Shown: positions 10,591 to 23,800 of the stretch, piece by piece
Numbering within the stretch: the first letter of the stretch is position 1
Layout of the letters: the number at the start of each line of letters is the position of its first letter
NCBI GenBank assembly: GCA_946800325.1
Contig: OX326956.1
Coordinates: 46,733,052 to 46,797,051 of the forward strand
Origin: Luzula sylvatica
Lineage: Eukaryota; Streptophyta; Magnoliopsida; Poales; Juncaceae
DNA: 64,000 bases
Direction: 5' to 3'
Position numbers and translations under genes: made by a program
Notes under the pieces: model-generated
The model's input: only the letters and a program-made list of their open reading frames with translations
Databases searched by the model: none
Told to the model about the DNA's origin: nothing

Positions 10591-11640
10591 GATTACAGGT
10601 CAATAAATAAACAACGGATTTTTCAAAAAACTAAATTTATATTTGGAATTAGTATTTTATGAGAATAATAAACCGTAGATTTTTATGACAATTAATGTCA
10701 TTAAAACAAAAGACATTGAAATATCATATTATAAATCTATTAAATATTTTGAATATACAATATTAAAATTATATTAATGATAGTTATTAAACATATTAAA
10801 ATTAAGGTTCTACATAGAAATATCAAATATAACTAACATAAAAAAAAAATAATAACTCCATAATTATTTCCCTCCAAAATATTTCGTTACTTTCCCTCCT
10901 CTTTTACAGAATTCGACAATTTTTTTTAATAAATAATTTGTTTTTATGAATGAAAAATTAATTGTCCTAAACAAATAACTCATTGTATTGTTTAGAATTT
11001 ACATGAACAATTAATATCACTAAAAGAAAATACATAGGACCTTGATATTTTTTATAACTCTATTTAATATTTTAGATATAATATTACAAATATATTAATC
11101 ATAATTTTTTAATATATTAAAATTAAGATATTATAAAGTAATATATGTAACATAAAAAAATAAATAATAACTACAAAATTATTTCCCTCCAAACAATTTA
11201 CATATAATGATAGTTGCGTGTTCGCTGTGCAACCCCCAAACAATTTTCTTTTAGTTAAAATTATTATTTTAAGATGTTTTATTTGTAGAAGTAGAATTTT
11301 TTTTTTTTTATACTTGTGTATTTGTAGTCATTAGATTAGATTAGATTTTGTATAAGAATATGATATGATTCAACTATACAAGTAAAATAACACTACTTTA
11401 TATTTAACATAATATTAAAATGATATTATACTTATAAACAATATATGTGTATATTTCTATTAATATCATATTATTTTTATAAAATAATATATCTTTAAGT
11501 ATTTTATTTTTATTATTAAATGATATTAATAGAAAACATGTACAGACATGCAATTTTGCTAAATAATAATAATAGGCAATTGTTTTATGTGGATGTCATA
11601 AATGAGTGAAATGTGATTATTATATCAATTATAAATGATG
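10591..11640. other. AT-rich interior of the hAT-like element
   Basis: No gene is seen. Two diverged copies of an AT-rich block of roughly 250-300 bp can be picked out (about 10610-10915 and 10970-11200). They share a run ending in TTATTTCCCTCCAAA. Confidence 0.5.
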
Positions 11641-11643
11641 AAA

Positions 11644-11683
<40 letters not shown>

Positions 11684-11718
11684 ATTATTATTATTATTAT
11701 TACTATTATTATTATTAC

Positions 11719-11761
<43 letters not shown>

Positions 11762-11762
11762 T
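11641..11762 (+). repeat. Trinucleotide microsatellite (GTT)n then (ATT)n
   Basis: About 120 bp of GTT repeats pass into ATT repeats with two ACT interruptions. Long poly-Leu, poly-Tyr, poly-Cys and poly-Asn frames here are artefacts. Confidence 0.97.
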
Positions 11763-12246
11763 ATGTGTATTTGTATTTGTATTTTTATCATTTACATTTC
11801 ATATTTGTCTTCGTATTTGTATTTGATAATTCGAAATTCTTATTTTATATTATTCGTATTCGTATTTTAATTTATGTGTATTCGTATTTTTTATTCATAA
11901 ATTGTTTGTAGTTCGTATTCGCAGATTTTTTTTTTGGTTTCTTTGTAAATGTTACTAATTATTTTTGGAAAAAATTATATTATGAAAAAAATATATCGAT
12001 ATTGGAAAAAGTATATTAACATTGAAATTTATTATTCACATTGAAATAATATATCAATAATGAGAATGATATATTAATTATGAAAAAATATATTACTATT
12101 GAAAAAATTATATTGACATCAAAAAAATTATATTCACAATGAAAAAATTTCGTCCCATAAGATATACATTCGGTGATTATTGAAAAAATCTTGTGTTTAG
12201 GTCACCCTTTTGCTAAAATTAATTATATTTCAAAATTAATCAGTTT
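11763..12246. other. AT-rich DNA with degenerate short repeats
   Basis: Motifs such as TATTGAAAAAATTATATT recur every 25-30 bp between 11960 and 12150. No gene is seen. Confidence 0.4.
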
Positions 12247-12628
12247 TATAAAAAAAATATATTTATATTATATTTATATTAACAAAAGGATATTATAACC
12301 AATTTTGCGGTTTGCAGAGTTTTTTTTATATAATTACTAAAATTAAAATATACAATACACAATTTATTTTCCTATCTGCTAAAATAATTTTCATTTTCCC
12401 TCCCATTTTTCAGTTTCCCTCCTTGTTGAAATTTTTTTATAAAAAAAATATATTTATATTATATTTATATTAACAAAAGGATATTATAACCAATTTTACG
12501 GTTTGCAGAGTTTTTTTTATATAATTACTAAAATTAAAATATACAATACACAATTTATTTTCCTATCTGCTAAAATAATTTTCATTTTCCCTCCCATTTT
12601 TCAGTTTCCAACTTGTTGAAATTTTTTC
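12247..12628 (+). repeat. Tandem duplication of 191 bp
   Basis: Two nearly identical units (12247-12437 and 12438-12628) run from the TATAAAAAAAATATAT stretch to the CTTGTTGAAATTTTT stretch. Only a few bases differ. Confidence 0.88.
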
Positions 12629-13045
12629 ATTTTGCACGCGGGAACACAGTACACGAAGTTTCTTTCTCTATCCTCCTTTCATTTCCATTCGAACCTTGCC
12701 CAAGTTCTCTCTCTCTCTCTCTCTCTCACTCTCTGCTCTCTCATGGAGTCTATACTGCAGTCGCCTTTTTTTTTTTTCTCAATCTCTTACTTCCCCTCCA
12801 CTGCCAAAATGCCCCCTTTCTAAAATCTCACAAATCAAAACCCTAGACGTAAATTGAACCCTAGAGCTAGACCTAAATTAAACGATTCAGCCAAGAAAGC
12901 TACCTCACTCTCTTACTGGTCGACGATGGAGTTCCTTCACTCGCTCGACTTTCTTTTTTCAAGTCTTCACTACTACGCCTCACTTCCTACTGTTGTCTGC
13001 GACTCTTCAGCCCTCTCAAGCAAAAAAATTGGAGCATGATTAAGG
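12629..13045 (+). other. Gene-like leader fragment, possibly captured
   Basis: The stretch has features of a plant 5' leader: a CT microsatellite (about 12703-12737), polypyrimidine runs, telo-box-like AAACCCTAG at 12838-12846 and a less AT-rich composition than its surroundings. Short ATG frames (for example 12926-13039, 37 codons) match nothing I recognise. It lies inside the hAT-like element, so a captured gene 5' end is a possible reading. Confidence 0.3.
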
Positions 13046-13830
13046 CTTGTTTGTACTACTACGGCTCAGGTCCACGGTAATCTCATTTTTGAGCATGATT
13101 AAGGCTAGTTTGTACTAAATTGAAGCTCATATGCTATTTGAAGGCATGTAAAGGTTAAATATTAAAGATGTGAGATGATTACTTAAATTAATTAGTGATT
13201 AATTATGGTTGTTAGACATATTGGTATAAAATTTTCCTTTAATTTCTTTTGAAAAGCTGATTCTTAGTAGGAATCTGGACATTCGTGTATGCAGGAGATA
13301 TTGAGGCTGGGTGAATTGCAGCTATAGAAACACCAGGATAAAATCTGTACATTTAAGTAAGTAATTCGTCTAATTTCATGCTTGAAAATATATGTACTAA
13401 TCTAATTTCACAGATTGCTTTATGATATGATAAAAAACTGATTCTTAGTATGATATATGTACTAATCTAATTACACCAGATTGCAGCTATAGAAACACCA
13501 GGAGATATATGTACTAATCTAATTAGTATGATATAAAACTGATTCTTAGTATGATATGAAAATCTGATATGATAAAAAACTGATTCTTAGTATGATATAT
13601 AAACAACTGATTCTTAGTATGATATATAAACTGATTCTTAGTATGATATGATAAAAATCTGATAAGAAACACCAGGAGCTATAGAAACACCAGTATGATA
13701 TCATAAAAAACTGATTCTTAGTATGATATATGTACTAATCTAATTACACCAGGATATATTTAGTAGGAAACTGATTCTTAGTATGATATGAAAATATATG
13801 TACTAATCTAATTTCACAGATTGCAGCAAG
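13046..13830 (+). repeat. Degenerate short-unit repeats, CTGATTCTTAGTATGATAT
   Basis: The phrase CTGATTCTTAGTATGATAT recurs about ten times between 13430 and 13800, mixed with AAACACCAGGA and TATGTACTAATCTAATT phrases. The pattern suggests repeated slippage or local rearrangement. No gene is seen. Confidence 0.75.
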
Positions 13831-14455
13831 GGCGTTCACGGAAGCTACGACGTGGAGGGAAGCTCGCTGGGGGCTGCACAAAGGAACACCTCTTCCGACG
13901 GCCTAGAGAAGGGGGGGGGGGGGGGGAATTAGGGACCTATCTGTATTTTCATTTCGCTCCAAAAATAGGCTGTAATTCTATTACTGATCACTAAGGATTA
14001 ACTCTCGTATAATACTATTCAAGAGCTCGGCAATCGCCGACCTCGCTCAAAAAAAAAAAAATCTGTACACCAGGATTTCTTTTTTTCGATGATTGTTTCT
14101 TAAAGGCTTGATTTTTACGTTTTAAATGTAGAATGTTAGGAATATCTTTTTTTTCGAGGCTGATTTTGACATTTTTCTCATTTTCAGGGGTATATATGCT
14201 ATTTTGATTGAATGGAGAACATATGCGATATATATTTCTCAGATTTTGAGGGGCTCTTTCGATATTTCAGGTAAAAAAAACACTATTATTCCATATGGTT
14301 ATTTTACATAAATACAAGGACTAATATGTAACTATTTGCTTGAATTTTTTTCTTGGATATTCTTTCAATTCTGAGCATTTCCGATGAGTTAATTTATGTA
14401 CCATGTTTTATTCTTCATTTTTAGCATGTATGGTTCATTTTTAGCATGTAGGGAG
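13831..14455. other. Intergenic interior of hAT-like element with G16 run
   Basis: A GC-richer block (13831-13910) precedes a 16-base G homopolymer at 13911-13926, then AT-rich DNA. No gene is recognised. Confidence 0.4.
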
Positions 14456-15285
14456 TACTACACCATAAAGAGAACAATCCTAGATGGTGAACTTCTCGGG
14501 GGTATATATAAAATTAGAGGGCTATTTAACATATTTGTTTTGCAAAAAAAAAATGTTTAATTATGTTATGGATAATGGGTATATTTTTTTTGGATTGTGG
14601 CTAATTTTAATGTTAATCATTCTTTCATATTTATTGTTGATGTATATTTTCTATAATAATTATTGTATTTAGTATTGAAGTGAAATGAAATTTTATATTT
14701 AATAAATATTTATATTTTTGGTATGTTTTTAGAAATATATATAATTTGTATAAATGTCGGCAATTGGACATTGAAGGCATTTCTAATTGCTATTGATTTT
14801 AACATTGAAAGCATTATGATGTGTTGCTTATTCATACAATACAATTCTTTTTTTTAAATGCTATTAATTTTCATCATCATTCAAAAATGCTACTATTTGT
14901 TCATGCTCATACCCATTCCAATGCATTTGTAAATGCTTTTATTGTCACAAACGGATGCATTTTTTAATGTTGTCATTAGATATTTGTTAATGTTTTTATT
15001 TTTGAGAATTCAATGCATTTGAGCATTTGGCAGCATTTGTAAATGCAATATTTTTACTGTATTGACGACATTACCAAATGCCCTCGATTTGCATTATAAT
15101 TGATGACACAAAAATATGCCGTTGATTTCACAATTACGTAGCATTATGTGAAATGCTTTTGTAAGAATAGAGGGCACCAGCCCGGACTGCATTTTCATCA
15201 TATGCTGTCAAATGTAAATGGCAGCATTAATACATGCATTCGGCAGCATATGCGAATGCTTCGAAATATCAGTATTGTTGTAGTG
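14456..15285. mobile_element. Possible CACTA-like non-autonomous element
   Basis: Read on the minus strand, the right end begins CACTACAACAATACTGATAT at 15285, typical of plant CACTA termini. The interior is full of short inverted AAATGC/GCATTT motifs, as CACTA subterminal regions are. The left end is less certain; TACTACACCATAAAG at 14456 would need a C-to-T change. No clean 3-bp target duplication is visible. Confidence 0.4.
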
Positions 15286-15395
15286 ATTAAAAATTACGTG
15301 ATATATTATTTTATAAATTCTATATTTTAATATCAATTATTACAAGATAATTATATAGAAAAATAAAATTTTCATGCAGACCATTTGCGTGTATC

Positions 15396-15793
15396 TTGAA
15401 TTCCAGATCATTTAAGGTTCGATTCAATTTCGGGTTCGGGTCATTCGGGTTCGGTTCGATTTCGGGTTCGGGTCATTCGGGTTCGGTTCGTCATTCGGGT
15501 TTCGGGTCATTCGGGTTTCGGGTCATTCGGGTTCGGATCGATTTCGGGTTCGCGTCATTCGGGTTCGGGTCGATTTCGGGTTCGGGTCATTCGGGTTCGG
15601 TTTGCTTTCAGGTTCGGTTCGTTTTCGGGTTCGGGTCTTTCGGGTTCGGTTTCATTTCGGGTTCGGGTCATTCGGGTTCGATTCGGTTTCGGGTTCGGGT
15701 CGTTGACTATTCAACATTTCTCGGGTCGGGTCGGGTTCGGGTTCGGGCGGGTCGGGTCATTTTTTCGGGTCGGGTCATTTTTTGCCAGCTCTA
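15396..15793 (+). repeat. Right subterminal minisatellite, GGGTTCGGGTCATTCGG type
   Basis: This array is in the same strand sense as the left array and has units of about 12-24 bp. It ends in the right terminus of the hAT-like element. Open frames here are repeat artefacts. Confidence 0.9.
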
Positions 15794-15849
15794 CTCGTTA
15801 TGCATACTTTTTGTGAGAGCCATTTATTCTATCCCCACAATTAACCATC

Positions 15850-16120
15850 ACATTCTCTAAATCTTAATTAATACATTTAATTAACATGATAATTAAAAAG
15901 AACACATAATTACCGTTAACTAATATACATATGAATTAACAATTCGTAATCGATATTAATTAATTGTTAATTATGTGTTTCTTGTTAATTAAAAGAGAAC
16001 ACACAATTATCGTTAACTAATATAATTAATATACATATGAATTAACAATTCGTAATCAATATTAATTAATTGTCAATTATGTATTTTTTGTTAATCACCG
16101 TGTCAAGTGTGTTCATAAGA
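15850..16120. repeat. AT-rich repeat, two copies in tandem
   Basis: Two near-identical blocks with GAATTAACAATTCGTAAT and ATTAATTAATTGT are arranged head to tail. Similar AT-rich blocks are at 18540-18790 and 25060-25275, so it is a dispersed family, probably MITE-like. Confidence 0.6.
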
Positions 16121-16216
16121 ATATAAAAAAAATGGTGCTGAATGATGGAGTCAGAGTAATTTGCTTTTTTGTAAGGAAAATTATGATTTGCCCCCATTTC
16201 CTCGGGGAACCGTGAT

Positions 16217-16425
16217 TAGGGATGTCAATGGTGTGGATATTTGCCCGAACCGATCCGAACCGTATCCGAAAAAATATCCGGATTCGAAAAAAATATCCGG
16301 ATCCGGGTGGATCCGGATATGGATATGATTGCTAATTTTAGGATCCGGAACCGGATTCGATATTCAGTTTTGGTGTGGGGACCGGATACGTGTTCCGGAT
16401 CCGGGTATTTTTAGGATTTAAATGT
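16217..16425 (+). mobile_element. Fragment of GGATCC-rich hAT-like element
   Basis: It begins TAGGGATGTCAATGGTGTGG. For about 200 bp it closely follows the right half of the element at 18808-19406 in opposite orientation, with many ATCCGGAT motifs. The other end is missing and no target duplication was found. Confidence 0.6.
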
Positions 16426-16429
16426 GCCC

Positions 16430-16680
16430 CCAATTTACACCCCAACTTCTCTCCAATTAATTTTTAATTCAAAATTTGATAATTGAAATTGAAATTTAAT
16501 TCATTACACCATTGATTAGTTCAATTAGAAGATAATTAATTAGAAATTAATTAGAGTCATTATTAATTGAAAGAATATTTCGGGTGCAAATTGGAGATCA
16601 ATTTCTTCCAAACCAAAATCGTGATGTCATGATGATGACATCACGATTTTGGTGGTGAAATATGGGGGCATAGTAGAAAA
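16430..16680. mobile_element. MITE-like element with 18-bp perfect hairpin
   Basis: The ends are TGTGCCCCCA and TGGGGGCATA, short inverted termini. Within it 16613-16630 and 16635-16652 form a perfect 18-bp inverted repeat with a 4-base loop (stem CCAAAATCGTGATGTCAT). No coding sequence. Confidence 0.5.
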
Positions 16681-16724
16681 GTTTTTTTGTAATTACGGAA
16701 AATATATCTATTATTACTTATGAC

Positions 16725-17407
16725 TAGAGCGGGCAAAATTCGACCCGACTCGTCCAAATTTGATTCGAATCGAAAAATGTTGGAAAGTCAAGATCCGAAA
16801 TCGAAATCGAACCGAAATCGAATGATCAGAATCCGAAATGAAACCAAATGACCCGAAATCAAAATGAACCCGAAACCAAATGACCCGAACCCGAAATCGA
16901 TTCAAAACCGATTGATCCGAAACTCACGACCCAAAACTCGCTATCCGAATGACTCAAAACTCGCAAATTCATATGACCCGAAAACTAAAATAAATAAATC
17001 CCGAATTCAAATGAGCAAAAATTCGAAATTCAAGTGATCCGAAATCCGTATGACATTAAATAAATTTCGGATGAGCCGAAAACTAAATTTTTGAAAAACC
17101 GAATGATCCGAAATCAAATTTGCTAAACCCGAATGACTCGAAAATCGAAACGATCCGGAACCGAATGACCCGAAAGACGAAAACGATCCGGATCCGAATC
17201 CGAATGACCCGAAAGACGAAAACGATTCGGATCCGAATGAATCGAAAATCGAAACGACCCGAATCGAATGATCCGAAAACCGGAACGACCTGAAACCGAT
17301 GCCCCGCGACCCAAACGACCGATGCCCCGTATGACTCGCAAACCGAAACGATCGAAATTCGAAATAACCCGATCCGAATCCGACCCGACATGTCCCTTTG
17401 CCACCTA
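16725..17407 (-). mobile_element. Short hAT-like element made of TTCGG/GGGTC repeats
   Basis: One end is TAGAGCGGGCAAAA at 16725. The other, read on the minus strand from 17407, is TAGGTGGCAAAGGGACATG. Both match the terminal plan of the 10076-15793 element in reverse orientation. The interior is almost all degenerate CCGAATGACCCGAAA repeats. No target duplication is clear. It ends about 390 bp before the start codon of ABCB gene A. Confidence 0.55.
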
Positions 17408-17801
17408 TTTTTTGGGCTCTGATTAATATTTGTCAGAGCCCGCAAATGTAGGCCCATATTTAGTTTAATCAAAAGCTCACTTGATTTGATTAGTAATACA
17501 GGAGTTATAATCAGGGAAAAATAATGTTCTATTTCCTAACAACAGAAAAAATTAAAAAGTGCCAAGTCATCAACATAGTCCATCTAGAAGGTCTTTTAAA
17601 ATAGTCAAGGTAGCCTTACAGTTAGCACTGAATATAAACCACAGAAATCTTATTTTCTCGTCTAGTCCCATGTATTTTGCTTCTCACACAAACAATCATC
17701 ATAACTAACATAATCAATCGTCAAATTTCCGCAGAAGTTTAATAAAAGTAAATTCAATTTTTTTTAGGGTTTTGAGAAGAAGAAAGACATTAAAGACCTA
17801 G
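17408..17801 (+). promoter_or_regulatory. Upstream region of ABCB gene A
   Basis: This is the unique sequence between the hAT-like array and the ATG. It should hold the 5' leader and core promoter, but no single TATA box stands out. The leader near the ATG is A-rich and purine-rich. Confidence 0.35.
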
Positions 17802-20800
17802 ATGGCAAAGGAGGAGAAGGAAGTCAGTAAAAATAATGAAAGGGTGCCGTTGTACAAACTCTTCTCATTCTCTGACAAGTGGGACAAGGTGCTCATGTTC
17901 ATCGGGTTCCTAGCGGCTACTTTTAATGGCTTATCAATGCCGATCATGACGCTTGTATTTGGCGAATTGATCAATGCTTTTGGGTTTGCTAATCGTGACA
18001 ACGTCGTGCATGAAGTTTCAAAGGTAATTAGTTTAATAATTTGTTAATATTTCATCTTTTTCTGGTTAAATCATCTTGAATCCCAATCTGTGAATTACTG
18101 AGATGCAAAAGTTATTTCTGTCAGACACCATTTTAAAAAAATATTTTGGATATTTAAAAATGTATGTCATAAAAATTTAACTTTTAGGGAAATCCTTTTT
18201 AAATGAACAATTTTCTATTTACCCATAATTAATAAATATACTTGAATCATTAATTGATAATTACTCAAAATTTTTAAATATTCATTAATTAATAATTACT
18301 CAAAATTCCTTGAAAGAAATGTATCTAAGAAAAAAAGATACATAATAGAAACCCCCATAATATATACTATTTGAAATTTTGAGCTACTTAAAATTTTCTC
18401 GGTGATAGTGTGATGTTAAATATCTTTATGCTATTATTAGTTTCTATTTGAAAACAATACTCTTAAATTGCTTTCATTCTCAAAAAACATGAAAGTGGAA
18501 ACCTAAATTTTTGAGGCCACATATACAGTACTCCTCGTTTTCCCTCCAACACCCTATATTTCCTAATTAATGATTAATTAGGGAAGTAATTAACAAAAAA
18601 CACTTCATTAACAATTAATTAATATATAATTAAAATACATATACTTAAACATTTCTTAATTAATATCAATTAACTGTTAATCGGATGTATTTTGTTAATT
18701 ATCATGCTAATTAATCATCAATTAATGGTTAATTGGTGATACAGATGATTTGGTGGGGAAATGAGGGGATATGGTATAATTATCCTAATTTTTTTATGCC
18801 ATGTAGCTAGGGGTGTCAACGGTTCGGATAGTGGTCATACCAGATCCATATCCATATTTTTTTTCGGATACGGATCCGGATACGGAATTACCCGGATCCG
18901 GATACGGTTCGGATAATAAACGGATACGGATACGGTTCGGATATTGTCGGATACGGATACGGATACGGTTCTCTTTCGGATATTAAAACGGATACCATAT
19001 TATCATAATATAATTTACTTTTTAGCTATAAATATATATAATTTGTGACATGAACGATAAATATGATTATATTTAAACGTAATTTTACGATTGTGAGTTT
19101 AAATCACTCACAAATCATTAATTTGTATATGATTTTTCAATTAATATCAAATATAATACATAAAAAGAATATATAATATGCGTATACGGATCCGGTTCCG
19201 GATACTCGAATCTGGTTCCGAGTATCCGGATCCTAAAAATACCCGGATCCGGTCTCCGCACCAAAACCGAATATCAAATCCGGTTCCGGATCCTAAAATT
19301 AACAACCAGATCCATATCCGGATCCACTCGGATCCGGATATTTTTTTCGAATCCGGATATTTCTTCGGATACGGTTCGGGCAATATCCACACCATTGACA
19401 TCCCTACAGTAGCTAGGCTTTATGTTAGTAAACGCCAAATATCAATTTCAATATTATGGTCCAGTTTAGGAAACCTAATACAAAAAGTAACTATACATAA
19501 CTGTGCGGCATCAAATATTTCAAAGATAATGTCATTAAATATTTTGTATAGGGCCTCTTATTCATATTGAACTAATCATCTCTATATTATTTGATCTTTT
19601 CCCCCCAATTCCAAAATTATTGCGTTAACGTCTCTGATTTTTTTGGGTTGAATTTCAGGCTGCTGTCAAGTTTATATATTTAGCTGTTGCAGCATGGGTT
19701 ACTTCATTTCTTCGTAAGTATTATATGAAATATTTCCATTTTCATTGAAAATACACATCACTGTAAATATCATTGTAAATAATCATTAGTGTTGCTATTC
19801 TTAATTTCTTATTAAACATTCAACATAATGAAGAATCTTAACTTGGCAGAGGTATCATGTTGGATGGTAACTGGAGAGCGACAGGCTGCACGAATTCGCG
19901 GGTTGTATCTGAAAACAATACTTCGACAAGATGTAGGCTTTTTTGACACAGAGACTACTACCGGTGAAGTGATTGGTCGCATGTCTGGCGACACCGTACT
20001 AATCCAAGATGCCATTGGCGAAAAAGTATAATCATCATTGATCCAATATAGCAAAATAACTACAAGAAAGTTATTGTTAAGATAGAATTATTTATGAGTT
20101 TACATCTTTTATGATTTTGTTTCAGGTTGGAAAATTCATTCAATTGACTGCGACGTTTGTAGGAGGATTTGTGGTTGCATTCACGAAGGGCTGGCTTCTC
20201 GCTCTCGTATTGCTTTCATCTTTTCCTCTGATCTCGTTGGCTGGTGCCACCATGGCACTACTCATAACAAAATTATCAACCAAAGGCCAATCAGCTTATG
20301 CCGAAGCTGGAAACGTCGTCGAACAGACTGTTGGCGCCATTCGTACTGTAAGTTCAGATTCTTCGTACAATATATTTCTTAACTCAAATCTTTGAACGTT
20401 CTTTCGTGTATAAATATTTTTCATAATTTTAGGTGATTTCTTTTACTGGGGAGAGAAATGCAATCCAAAAGTACCAAACATTATTGAAAATGGCATACAA
20501 GGTGACGGTTTATCAGGGTATTATTGGAGGTGCAGGAATGGGAGTGGTTACTCTCTTCGTATTTAGTACCTTCGGTTTAGCAATTTGGTATGGATCTCGA
20601 TTGATCATTAACCAAGGTTACAATGGAGGCATTGTTATGAATGTCATGATGGCCATCATCACCGGTGCAATGTAAGTCTTCGGTTTTGTTTTGACAAAAT
20701 TAGACCCATAACAGCGTTCATTGTAATTCCACGAAATAATTGCACAGGATATTCATATAATTACGAATTAAGATTAAAAGTGATTGAAATTTGAAAGTGA

Positions 20801-23800
20801 CTCTTTTTCGTTTCTTGTCCAGGTCACTAGGTCAGACATCACCATGCGTGAATGCCTTTGCAGCCGGCCAGGCAGCTGCATACAAAATGTTCCGGACGAT
20901 TTACCGAAATCCTTCGATTGATGTATATGACATGAACGGGGTTGTACTCGAGGAACTAAAAGGTGATATAGACCTCAAGAATGTGCATTTCAGATATCCC
21001 GCAAGACCCGAGCAGCTAATTTTCAACGATTTTTCATTACATGTTCCGCATGGAACTACAATGGCATTGGTTGGAGAGAGCGGTAGCGGAAAATCAACCG
21101 TTATAAGTTTGGTAGAGAGGTTTTATGATCCGGACCATGGTGAAGTATTGATAGATGGAGTAAACTTGAAGGAGATCAAGTTAAGTTGGATTAGAGAGAA
21201 GATCGGGCTCGTGAGCCAAGAGCCGGTTTTATTCACGACTACCATCAGAGAAAATATTTTATATGGTAAGCAAAATGCAACCGAGGAGGAGATTAGGAAC
21301 GCGGTTGAGCAGGCGAATGCTGCCAAATTCCTCGACAAGTTGCCTAATGTAATAAACAATTCATCATTATATACAAATTTGTTATTTATTATTTTCGATA
21401 CAAAAAAGAAAAAACCCTATATATGACTAGATGCTTCTCTTTTGCAGGGGCTTGATACTATGGTAGGAGAGCACGGGACCCAGTTGTCAGGGGGACAGAA
21501 ACAAAGATTAGCCATTGCTAGAGCACTCCTAAAGAATCCGAAAATTTTACTTCTTGACGAGGCAACCAGTGCACTTGATGCCGAGTCCGAGAAGGTGGTT
21601 CAAGATGCACTTTCGAAGCTTATGCTAGGTAGAACTACTATAGTTGTAGCGCATCGCTTAACTACAATAAGAGACGCCGACAAAATATCAGTTGTACAAC
21701 GTGGGAGAATAATCGAACAAGGTACACATATACTTCTTTCATCCTTCAAGGGAATTTTCCCTATAATCAATCCTTTGATTTTTTTTATATGAAAGTGGCT
21801 AATAGTTTGTAATGTGGTAAATATAATTATAAACAGGTTCCCACTATGAGCTACTTGAGAATCCTGAGGGAGCTTACTCGCAACTAATACGTCTGCAAAA
21901 TATTGCAAAAAGAGATGAAGAAGCCATACTAGAACCATATGGCTTGACCCAATCCAACAGTTCCAGAAGCTCAATGGAGAGATCGATTTCTAGAGGCCCA
22001 AGCCATTCAGTTAGGAAATCTCTCTCCCGAAAGGTTGATGACAATGGATCAAATGAAGAACACAAATCAAAGAAAGAAATATCAGTATTACGCCTTGCGT
22101 CTCTTAACAAACCTGAATTGCCGGTTTTATTATTTGGATCTATTGTGGCAGCTATTCATGGAGTAATTTTGCCGGTTCTTGGTGTTTTACTTTCATCGGC
22201 GATTAAGATTTTTTATGAACCGCCACATGAATTAAGAAAGGATGCGGATTTTTGGGCTCTGATTTTTGTGCTTCTTGGGTTGGTCACGCTTGTGGTATTG
22301 CCGGTTCAGAATTTTTTGTTCGGAATCGCCGGAGGAAAACTCATTGAGAGAATTTGTAGATCGTGCTTTGAGAGGGTCCTACATCAAGAGATAAGCTGGT
22401 TTGATGATCCGGCAAATTCTAGGTAAGGAAATACAAAATTATCTATCTCAAAAATATCTGATTCACCCTTCTATTAACTAAAAAAATATAATTTCCGACT
22501 TCCAAAACCACAAGTTCAAATTGCAGTTAGACAAAACTCAATATATATCATCTTTATTTTGCCAAAATATGATTATTACTAGCTAGTAACATGGTCGATT
22601 TTTTCCTCTTCAGCGGGGCCATAGGGGCAAGGCTTTCAGCAGATGCTTCATCGGTTAGAGGTCTCGTAGGGGACTCTCTCGCTTTGATAGTTCAAAACAT
22701 GGCTACAGTTGTTGCCGGCCTCGTCATAGCCATGAATGCCAATTGGAAGATGGCGTTCATAGTCATAGCGCTTATTCCTTGTGTCGGTGCTCAAGGATAT
22801 GCTCAAATTTTGTTTCTCAAGGGATTCTCCAACGATGCCAAGGTACAAGTTTTGGCGTTTGCAGTAAAAGACTTGTTTTTCAGGTTCGATATTTAGATCA
22901 AAGAATGGGAGTCTAATTTGGTTAGCATACATTTGATTTTGCAGAAAAGTTACGAAGAAGCAAGCACGGTGGCTAACGATGCAGTTGGTAGTATTCGTAC
23001 TGTGGCATCGTTCTGTGCAGAAAAGACCATCTTAGATATATACCAAAAGAAATGTGGTGAACCGGTGAAACAAGGGGTGAGACTAGGGGTCATAAGTGGA
23101 ATTGGCTTTGGTTTCTCCAATTTTTTGCTTTATGCAAGTTATGCTCTTTGCTTCTATGTCGGTGCCCGCTTTGTTCATGATGGAAGTGCGACTTTCGCTC
23201 AAGTCTTTCGCGTAAGTACAAAACTTTTGTCGTTGTCTACATCATTGTGGTCTCACAAAACAAAACCATGCACACACACATAGTTTCAATCTTTATTGAG
23301 TGTAATGTAACATATAACTCGGTGCATTATCAGGTTTTCTACGCATTGGTGATGACCGCAATAGCAGTTTCGCAATCAAGTGCGCTTGGTTCGGATACAA
23401 ACAAAGCAAGGGACTCGGCAGCATCGATCTTCGAAATAATCGATAGGAAGTCCAAGATTGATGCCAGTACTAACCAAGGGTTGGAATTGGAATGTGTTAA
23501 AGGGGAAATTGAGTTCAAGCATGTCTTTTTCAGATATCCAAACAGGATCAATGTTGAGATCTTCAAAGACCTTTGTATTAAGTTCCCTGCTGGAATGGTA
23601 TGTGCATATACATAAATATGGTTATGTTAATTATCTTGGTACTAACTGTTGATAATATATATGATTGACATGATCATAATGATAAATCAAAAAAAATTTG
23701 TTCATGTTAGACTGTTGCACTTGTGGGAGAGAGTGGAAGTGGTAAATCGACAATAATTGCATTGCTTGAAAGGTTCTATGACCCTGACTCTGGTTCGATC

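Larger units (their letters stand above)
10076..15793. mobile_element. 5.7-kb hAT-like element with minisatellite ends
   Basis: The left end is TAGAGGTGGCAA at 10076. The right end, read on the minus strand, is TAGAGCTGGCAA ending at 15793. The flanks carry a perfect 8-bp duplication, CTCGTTAT, at 10068-10075 and 15794-15801, the size hAT transposases make. The termini resemble those of Dart/nDart-type hAT elements. Subterminal DNA at both ends is a GGGTC/TTCGG minisatellite. No transposase was found inside, so this is probably non-autonomous. The interior holds a microsatellite, a 191-bp tandem duplication, gene-like leader DNA (12629-13045) and a CACTA-like insertion. Two shorter relatives lie at 16725-17407 and 45219-45957. 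Confidence 0.75.

Noticed and set aside
10081..10606. Open frames of 90-157 codons on both strands rich in Gly, Phe, Arg, Ser
   Set aside because: They follow the minisatellite period in every frame and have no non-repetitive part. They are translation artefacts of the array, as are similar frames at 15396-15860, 16714-17472 and 45190-45965.
11585..11870. Poly-Leu, poly-Tyr, poly-Cys and poly-Asn frames
   Set aside because: They are six-frame readings of the GTT/ATT microsatellite.
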